From assembly GCA_005800405.1 (NCBI GenBank), contig SYFN01000009.1:1-11717 (forward strand): a DNA stretch of 11,717 nt, in the 5' to 3' direction. The stretch is from Burkholderiales bacterium (GTDB taxonomy: Bacteria; Pseudomonadota; Gammaproteobacteria; Burkholderiales; Burkholderiaceae_D). Each line of letters starts with the position of its first letter. Position 1 is the first letter of the stretch. The notes beneath the pieces were generated by a model that saw only the letters and a program-made list of their open reading frames with translations, was not told the DNA's origin and ran no database searches. The translations under genes and the position numbers were made by a program. Below are positions 7,409 through 11,717 of this stretch, piece after piece.

Positions 7409-7716
7409 CCACGCTTGATGTCACGATCATGGGCCAGTCGTACCGGCTCGCCTGCAAGGAAGGTGAGGAGCTGGCGCTTAAGCAAGCGGTCGCTTACCTT
7501 GACGAGCGCATGTGTGCTATCCGCGATAGCGGAAAAGTCAAAGGTATCGACCGCATTGCGGTGATGGTAGCTCTGGGCATGGCCGCTGATTACCTCGGCT
7601 CGCGCTCGGTAGAAGGGCCTTTTGCATCCATGTCAGTCTCGGATATGCGTCAGAAGATCAACGCCATGCACGCGGTTCTGGATACGGCGCTTGCCCCACA
7701 GGAGCGGTTGTTCTGA
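7405..7716 (+). CDS. zapA: Cell division protein ZapA
   Basis: This is a 103-residue cytoplasmic protein that binds FtsZ and promotes bundling of its filaments at the division ring. The N-terminal VTIMGQSYRLACKEGEE (residues 6-22) and the following LKQAVAYLDERM and KVKGIDRIAVMVALGMA segments are typical of ZapA. The C-terminal half is helical and would form the coiled-coil dimer. Length is normal for the family. ATG 7405 overlaps the preceding stop codon by four bases and has GAGGA (7394-7398) six bases upstream, so translation is well supported and probably coupled. The gene is followed by the 6S RNA gene, a synteny conserved across many proteobacteria that also supports the assignment. Confidence 0.95.
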   Translation: MTTLDVTIMGQSYRLACKEGEELALKQAVAYLDERMCAIRDSGKVKGIDRIAVMVALGMAADYLGSRSVEGPFASMSVSDMRQKINAMHAVLDTALAPQERLF

Positions 7717-7776
7717 GGCGCAGGATTTTTACCTTCAACAACATCCTGTGCGATGCATCATCGCGCATTAAACGCT

Positions 7777-7804
7777 TTGACACACTCTCCGTTTCAGGTA
7801 GACT
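7777..7804 (+). promoter_or_regulatory. Sigma70 promoter of 6S RNA
   Basis: A perfect -35 TTGACA (7777-7782), a 16-base spacer and a -10 TAGACT (7799-7804, four of six) place the transcript start near 7811. That is exactly where the closing stem of the 6S RNA begins. The agreement between promoter and RNA structure supports both calls. Confidence 0.8.
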
Positions 7805-7810
7805 CAACTC

Positions 7811-7980
7811 TCCTGCCGTGTTCGCGTTTGCCATATATTCCTTGAACCATTCACTAGCATAGGCTGCGGGATTCGTTCAGTCGGCGTGAACGTCGCTAGT
7901 CCGACGATCCCAATATTGAACTACTGTGGCCAACTTGAACCGCTTTGGTTCAGGATGCCGGCGCAGCGGCACAGGCGGGA
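7811..7980 (+). ncRNA. ssrS: 6S RNA (ssrS)
   Basis: 6S RNA binds sigma70 RNA polymerase by mimicking an open promoter and lowers its activity in stationary phase. The predicted 170-nt RNA has paired ends: TCCTGCC (7811-7817) with GGCGGGA (7974-7980, one G-U pair), then GTG (7818-7820) with CAC (7970-7972) past a bulged A. TGAACC (7936-7941) and GGTTCA (7947-7952) form the conserved 3' hairpin, aligning by eye with the CTTGAACC...GGTTCA...GCGGCA region of E. coli 6S RNA. An apical arm pairs GGGAT (7868-7872) with ATCCC (7907-7911), leaving a large central bulge. The position right after zapA is the conserved location of ssrS. It has its own promoter at 7777-7804 and an intrinsic terminator at 7992-8021. 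Ends are predicted from structure and may be off by a few bases. Confidence 0.9.
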
Positions 7981-7991
7981 CTTTATTTTGG

Positions 7992-8021
7992 GCGGTTGCA
8001 TTGGATGCAGCCGCTTTTTTT
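7992..8021 (+). terminator. Intrinsic terminator after 6S RNA
   Basis: GCGGTTGCAT (7992-8001) pairs with ATGCAGCCGC (8005-8014) over ten pairs, one of them G-U, with a three-base TGG loop. A run of seven T (8015-8021) follows. This is a strong Rho-independent terminator and sets the end of the primary 6S transcript; the mature 3' end near 7980 would come from trimming. Confidence 0.93.
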
Positions 8022-8156
8022 ATGTTTGGCTGGGGCTCGATCTTATCCTCAGTTCCAAAAATTTTCGATGTAATTCAAACGTCTGCCTTGCAACAGGCAC
8101 CGGTTCCGTAGATTTCCGACGACGTCTTGCAACGCGTGCCTCTACTCAAAAATACC

Positions 8157-8639
8157 ATGCGCTACTGGTTAATGAAATCCGAGCCCGACGAGACCAGCAT
8201 TGACGATGCGCTGGCGGCCAAGGACCAAACTGTCGCATGGACAGGCGTGCGCAACTATCAGGCGCGCAACTTCATGCGTGATCAGATGCAGATCGGTGAC
8301 GGAGTCTTGTTTTATCACTCCGGTTGTGCTGAACCGGGCATCGCGGGTATTGCGGAAGTGGCCAGCACCTGCTACCCCGATCCTACCCAATTTGATCGCA
8401 ATAGCCCGTACCATGATCCCAAATCCAGCCTGGACAATCCGCGCTGGTTATTGGTCGATGTGCGTGCACTGAAAAAAATACCACTGATTGGCTTGCCCGA
8501 GCTGCGTGCACAAGGCGAGTTGGCTGATATGCTGGTTTTGCGACGTGGCAATCGGCTGTCGATCACGCCCGTCACCGCGCAGGAGTGGCGTCACATAGTT
8601 GGAAAAATTGCGAAAGTAAAGAAGGCGCTGATGGAGTAA
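8157..8639 (+). CDS. EVE domain-containing protein
   Basis: This is a 160-residue soluble protein made up almost entirely of an EVE domain, a PUA-related fold whose relatives bind modified nucleic-acid bases. Recognisable segments are the start MRYWLMKSEPDE, WTGVRNYQARNFMR (28-41), GDGVLFYHS (47-55), GIAGIAEV, then PTQFD and WLLVDV. These match the stand-alone bacterial EVE proteins, and length is normal for them. The ligand and cellular role of this housekeeping-type subgroup are not established. The ATG at 8157 is chosen because YWLMKSEP starts the domain. The frame is open to a TTG at 8127, but that would add only ten non-conserved residues. No clear Shine-Dalgarno is visible. The gene follows the 6S terminator by 135 bases, so it needs its own promoter, which I could not identify. 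Confidence 0.9.
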   Translation: MRYWLMKSEPDETSIDDALAAKDQTVAWTGVRNYQARNFMRDQMQIGDGVLFYHSGCAEPGIAGIAEVASTCYPDPTQFDRNSPYHDPKSSLDNPRWLLVDVRALKKIPLIGLPELRAQGELADMLVLRRGNRLSITPVTAQEWRHIVGKIAKVKKALME

Positions 8640-8677
8640 CGCTGTCAAATTTATGCCTGAAAATTAATGTCCCACCT

Positions 8678-8707
8678 TTGACTTTTCGGGCCACGTCGTA
8701 GCATAGT
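8678..8707 (+). promoter_or_regulatory. Possible promoter of the TauE/SafE gene
   Basis: TTGACT (8678-8683) is followed after 18 bases by CATAGT (8702-8707, four of six). It lies 75 bases before the ATG at 8783. The -10 is weak, and the AT-rich stretch at 8720-8780 could hold alternatives. Confidence 0.3.
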
Positions 8708-8782
8708 TGTCCAGGCGCGTTATAAAAAAACAGATTTTTTCAGCATCTTTCTACATCGATAAAAATAAAAAAGAAAGTAGGC

Positions 8783-9586
8783 ATGGATTTCATTCAGATC
8801 ATTTCCTTCCTGGTGCTCGGCACATTTACAGGCTTTGCAGCGGGTTTGCTCGGTATCGGTGGCGGCATGTTGATGGTGCCCTTCATCACCATGCTTTTAT
8901 CGGCTCAGGGTTTTCCACGCGAAATCGTGGTGCATGTCGCGATTGCGACCTCCCTGTCCACCATCATGTTTACCTCGCTGTCTTCGGTGCGTGCGCATCA
9001 CAGACATGGTGCCGTCGTCTGGCCTATCGTGAGGCTGCTGGCTCCGGGTATATTGATTGGTTCATGGATCGGACCGTGGGTTGGTGCACAGCTCGACTCG
9101 TCTGCACTCGCACTATTTTTTGCGTTGTTTGTCGGTTTTTCGGCAACGCAGATGCTGCTCGATAAGAAGCCATCGCCAACGCGTGAATTACCCAAAGCGC
9201 CCGGCATGCTTGGAGCAGGTTCCGCGATTGGCGTTTTGTCGGGGCTCGTGGGTGCGGGTGGCGGCTTCATCTCCGTGCCCTTCATGACCTGGTGTAATGT
9301 GAAGATACACAATGCAGTGGCGACCAGTGCTGCACTGGGATTTCCGATTGCGCTGGCTGGCACGCTATCGAACATCTACTTTGGTTTGCAGGAACCGGGC
9401 ATGCCAACAGGATCGCTGGGATTTATTTATCTGCCGGCGTTGCTGGTGATTTCGGTGGCCAGCGTATTCACCGCACCGATGGGGGCCAAGGTGGCACACG
9501 CATTACCAGTGAAGAGTCTGAAAAAAGTATTTGCGGGCGTGCTCTATCTGCTCGCCGGTTACATGCTGTACAAGGCTTTTCGGTAA
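8783..9586 (+). CDS. TauE/SafE-family membrane transporter (putative sulfite/organosulfur exporter)
   Basis: This is a 267-residue inner-membrane protein with about seven to eight hydrophobic segments. The family signature occurs twice, once in each half: GLLGIGGGMLMVPF (21-34) and GLVGAGGGFISVPFM (154-168), showing the internal duplication typical of TauE/SafE (DUF81) proteins. The segment HRHGAVVWPIVRLLAPGILIGSWIG is also characteristic. Family members export or take up sulfite, sulfoacetate and related anions, but substrates differ and none can be assigned here, since no sulfur-metabolism gene is nearby. The start is the ATG at 8783, preceded by a moderate AAGAAAG site. The gene is 143 bases past the EVE gene and convergent with matB. 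Confidence 0.9.
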   Translation: MDFIQIISFLVLGTFTGFAAGLLGIGGGMLMVPFITMLLSAQGFPREIVVHVAIATSLSTIMFTSLSSVRAHHRHGAVVWPIVRLLAPGILIGSWIGPWVGAQLDSSALALFFALFVGFSATQMLLDKKPSPTRELPKAPGMLGAGSAIGVLSGLVGAGGGFISVPFMTWCNVKIHNAVATSAALGFPIALAGTLSNIYFGLQEPGMPTGSLGFIYLPALLVISVASVFTAPMGAKVAHALPVKSLKKVFAGVLYLLAGYMLYKAFR

Positions 9587-9650
9587 TGTTTTTCTCGGCT
9601 ATAACAAAAAGCCTCCGGAATTCGGCGCTCGCTCAAGGAGATGCTGAGTA

Positions 9651-9672
9651 GGCTCCCATTGAATGGCGAGCC
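9651..9672. other. Hairpin in the convergent region between tauE-like gene and matB
   Basis: GGCTC (9651-9655) pairs with GAGCC (9668-9672), and CCAT (9656-9659) with ATGG (9663-9666), leaving one bulged C and a TGA loop. It lies between two converging genes, where a shared terminator would be expected. No T run follows on either strand, so it is not a classical intrinsic terminator. It might protect 3' ends or simply be chance. Confidence 0.3.
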
Positions 9673-9755
9673 AGCGTAGCTGTGCAACGCGAGGCGCTGC
9701 AAAATCGAGAGTCTCCCGTAATTAATTCAGAAAAAAATTTTCCGGCGTTATCAAA

Positions 9756-11276
9756 TCAGCACTTCCCTAGCTGTTCACGCAGCATATTTTTTTGTACCTT
9801 GCCCATCGTATTGCGCGGTAACTCAGCGACAAAATGCACACGCTTGGGTACTTTGAAATTAGCGATTCGGGTTTTCAGGGTATCAATGAGTGCTGCTTCC
9901 GACAGCGTCGCGTCATCGCGCATGACTACGACCGCAATTACGGCTTCACCAAAGTCAGCATGCGGTACACCTATCACCGCTGATTCGAGCACGCTTGGCA
10001 TCTCATCAATAACAGATTCGATTTCTTTCGGATAGACGTTGTAGCCACCTGAAATGATCAAGTCCTTGCTGCGCCCGACGATCGACAAATATCCGTCTGA
10101 ATCGAATTGCCCGACGTCGCCGGTTTTGAAGTAAGCATCCTCAGTAAATTCTTCGGCCGTTTTTTCTGGCATCTGCCAATAGCCTTTGAAGATGTTGGGG
10201 CCTCTGACCTGAATGTCGCCGATCTCGTCGATACCGCAGATCTGATTGTCTTGATTCATCACACGTACCGATACTCCGGGTAAAGCAGGCCCGACCGTAC
10301 CTGCCTTGCGTGGCCCTTGATATGGGTTCGAGGTTAGTATCGCAGTTTCACTCATGCCATACCGCTCAAGGATGGTGTGCCCCGTTTTTTCAATGAAGTT
10401 CTCAAAGGTTTCGGTCAGCAAGGGGGCTGATCCCGAGACAAATAAACGAATGTTTTTACACACCTCATGACTCAGATTGGGGTCGGACAGAAGTCGCACG
10501 TAGTAGGTGGGTACACCCATGAATACGGTGGCTCGGGGAAAATGCCTCATTACACTTTCGCTATCGAACTTCGACAGAAAAATTGTTTTGCTGCCGTTCA
10601 TTAGCGCGCCATGCGCAGCGACAAAGAGACCATGAATATGAAATAGCGGCAGCGCATGCAGTAGTACATCACCCAGTTGCCAATGCCATGCCTCCTGCAG
10701 CACATGAATATTTGAGGCCAGATTGTCATGACTCAGCATTGCCCCTTTACTGCGTCCGGTGGTGCCGGAGGTGTACAGAATGGCTGCGAGGTCATCCGGA
10801 TCGCGATGCACGGTATCGAAATGATCGGCATGATGCACAGCTCGCGAGAGCAGGGTGCCGCTATTTCGTCCTTGCTGTGGCTCATCAAGCGTGAATACAT
10901 GACGGGTGCCTGCACGAAAAGCGATTTGCGTTATCCAGCCAAAATTTATCGGGGAGCAGACCACGACGGCCAGTGTGGCATTTCCAATGAAATATTCCAT
11001 CTCCGATGCGCGATACGCAGTATTCAGCGGCAGATAGACAAAGCCAGCGCGCACCGTGGCCAAGTAGAGCATTAAGGCTTCGGGCGATTTTTCAACTTGC
11101 GCCGCGATTCGTGACCCAAGGGGTAGCTGAAGGCTAGCAAACAGGTTGGCTATTTTTGCGGTGCCGCGCTCGAGATCGCGCCAGCTGTAGTACTTCGCAT
11201 CGTCCGTCTCGAGCCAGCAATCATCGAGATCTTGCGGAAAGCGTGAACGAAACAGTGCATAGAGGTTGGCATTCAT
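9756..11276 (-). CDS. matB: Malonyl-CoA synthetase (MatB-type acyl-CoA ligase)
   Basis: This is a 506-residue AMP-forming ligase that activates malonate to malonyl-CoA through an acyl-adenylate. ANL-superfamily motifs are in order: P-loop YTSGTTGRSKGA (168-179), ERYGMSET (304-311), the TGD near 385-387, hinge GRSKDLIISGGYNVYP (401-416) and C-terminal PRNTMGKVQK with catalytic Lys493. Segments such as VEKSPEALMLYLA, AVYLPLNTAY-like VYLPLNTAYRASEMEYFIG, LHALPLFHIHGLFVA, FMGVPTYYVRLL and NIRLFVSGSAPLL closely follow rhizobial MatB as I recall it. They separate it from long-chain ligases. Length is normal. Substrate specificity is inferred, and a related methylmalonate or short dicarboxylate ligase is possible. 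The start ATG (11274-11276) overlaps the lgt stop by four bases, and no malonate decarboxylase or transporter gene is adjacent in the window. Confidence 0.85.
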   Translation of the reverse strand: MNANLYALFRSRFPQDLDDCWLETDDAKYYSWRDLERGTAKIANLFASLQLPLGSRIAAQVEKSPEALMLYLATVRAGFVYLPLNTAYRASEMEYFIGNATLAVVVCSPINFGWITQIAFRAGTRHVFTLDEPQQGRNSGTLLSRAVHHADHFDTVHRDPDDLAAILYTSGTTGRSKGAMLSHDNLASNIHVLQEAWHWQLGDVLLHALPLFHIHGLFVAAHGALMNGSKTIFLSKFDSESVMRHFPRATVFMGVPTYYVRLLSDPNLSHEVCKNIRLFVSGSAPLLTETFENFIEKTGHTILERYGMSETAILTSNPYQGPRKAGTVGPALPGVSVRVMNQDNQICGIDEIGDIQVRGPNIFKGYWQMPEKTAEEFTEDAYFKTGDVGQFDSDGYLSIVGRSKDLIISGGYNVYPKEIESVIDEMPSVLESAVIGVPHADFGEAVIAVVVMRDDATLSEAALIDTLKTRIANFKVPKRVHFVAELPRNTMGKVQKNMLREQLGKC

Positions 11277-11717
11277 GACAGAGGCTCACTCTTTTTTTTA
11301 TAAGCGATCACAAGCAGGACAATACCTAGCACGATCATGGGTAGCGACAGCATCTGTCCTGCCGAGAGAGCCCAGCCGGCAATGCTGACTTCATAGTCGG
11401 GCATACGAAAATACTCGGTAAAAAAGCGCGCGATCCCATACCCCGCCGCGAACACACCACTGACAGCCATGTAGGGTCGGGGCTTGCGTGCATACGGCCA
11501 CAAAACAATGAACAACAACACACCATCGATGGCGGCCTGATACAGCGGCGAGGGATGACGTGGCAGCGCTAGTGGATCGACATTGGGCCACACCATGGCC
11601 CACGGTAGTGCGGGATCGGCGGCGCGGCCGGGGAGTTCGGCATTGATGAAATTGCCGATGCGACCCGCGGCATAACCGAGTGGCACCAGCGGTGCAATGA
11701 CGTCCATCACTTCCAGC
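11273..11717 (-). CDS. lgt: Prolipoprotein diacylglyceryl transferase, C-terminal part (5' end outside window)
   Basis: This is the C-terminal 147 or so residues of Lgt, the inner-membrane enzyme that moves a diacylglyceryl group from phosphatidylglycerol to the lipobox cysteine of prolipoproteins. The fragment starts within LEVMDVIAPLVPLGY, followed by the signature GRIGNFINAELPGR (about 11624-11665). Next come RHPSPLYQAAIDGVLLFIVLW, then GYGIARFFTEYFRMPD with the conserved Tyr and Arg of the YGxxR segment. A final transmembrane helix (MLSLPMIVLGIVLLVIAY) and a basic tail end the protein. Order and spacing match E. coli Lgt. The N-terminal half, with its own catalytic residues, is beyond the window edge. 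The stop codon overlaps the matB start (ATGA), suggesting a two-gene transcript. Confidence 0.95.
   Translation of the reverse strand, partial: LEVMDVIAPLVPLGYAAGRIGNFINAELPGRAADPALPWAMVWPNVDPLALPRHPSPLYQAAIDGVLLFIVLWPYARKPRPYMAVSGVFAAGYGIARFFTEYFRMPDYEVSIAGWALSAGQMLSLPMIVLGIVLLVIAYKKKSEPLS

Noticed and set aside
7886..8203. Overlapping small open frames across the 6S RNA and its terminator (7886-8203 and 7926-8111)
   Set aside because: They start inside the structured 6S RNA, run through a strong intrinsic terminator, lack ribosome-binding sites and resemble no known protein; the hydrophobic stretch in the second comes from the terminator sequence.
963..8639. Reading AddAB plus the EVE protein as an anti-phage or novel defence island
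   Set aside because: The EVE gene is separated from addBA by a cell-division operon and a terminated 6S RNA gene. All neighbours are core chromosomal genes and there is no mobile-element signature.
8707..9165. Open frame overlapping the 5' half of the TauE/SafE gene in another frame
   Set aside because: The in-frame TauE/SafE signature motifs show which frame is real; the alternative has an unnatural His/Arg/Cys-rich composition.
9682..10035. Plus-strand open frame antisense to the matB 3' end
   Set aside because: It is antisense to a conserved catalytic region and has no recognisable protein features.
1..11717. CRISPR arrays, insertion sequences, tRNA genes, attachment sites
   Set aside because: By eye there are no spaced direct repeats, transposase motifs, terminal inverted repeats with target duplications, or cloverleaf-like sequences.

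Overview
The window looks like ordinary chromosomal housekeeping DNA from a betaproteobacterium, most likely Burkholderiales and perhaps close to Oxalobacteraceae. I base this on recalled similarity of the Rho N-terminus, thioredoxin, the short AddB-type protein, MatB and Lgt, on the zapA-6S RNA synteny, and on moderately high G+C. The genus is an inference. I see no insertion sequence, prophage, integron, CRISPR array, tRNA or rRNA, and no base-composition break that would suggest transfer.

Layout. (1) 1-630, minus strand: trxA (thioredoxin) followed by rho, of which only the first 65 codons are in the window. The gap between them holds a terminator-like hairpin and a strikingly C-rich, G-poor leader in front of rho. 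(2) 963-6973, plus strand, divergent from trxA: a two-gene AddAB-type helicase-nuclease operon. The AddB-like subunit has lost its Walker A motif but keeps a C-terminal nuclease and four Fe-S-type cysteines. AddA has a full set of UvrD-type helicase motifs and a C-terminal nuclease. The genes overlap by one base. (3) 7157-8021, plus strand: a small coiled-coil protein gene overlapping zapA by four bases, then a well-supported 6S RNA gene (ssrS) with its own promoter, closing stem, TGAACC/GGTTCA hairpin and intrinsic terminator. The coiled-coil gene appears to be transcribed from its own start codon (leaderless). (4) 8157-9586, plus strand: an EVE-domain protein, then a TauE/SafE-family membrane transporter. 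(5) 9756-11717, minus strand, convergent with block 4: the 3' part of lgt (prolipoprotein diacylglyceryl transferase) overlapping matB (malonyl-CoA synthetase) by four bases.

How the parts work together. AddAB processes double-strand breaks for RecA-mediated repair. ZapA and the coiled-coil partner probably act at the FtsZ ring, and 6S RNA adjusts sigma70 RNA polymerase in slow growth. TrxA and Rho are general reductant and transcription terminator. Lgt starts lipoprotein maturation, and MatB makes malonyl-CoA from malonate. I did not find a convincing new biological system. The items most worth a second look are the non-canonical CVPC thioredoxin active site, the apparently leaderless mRNA upstream of zapA, and the structured C-rich leader of rho.
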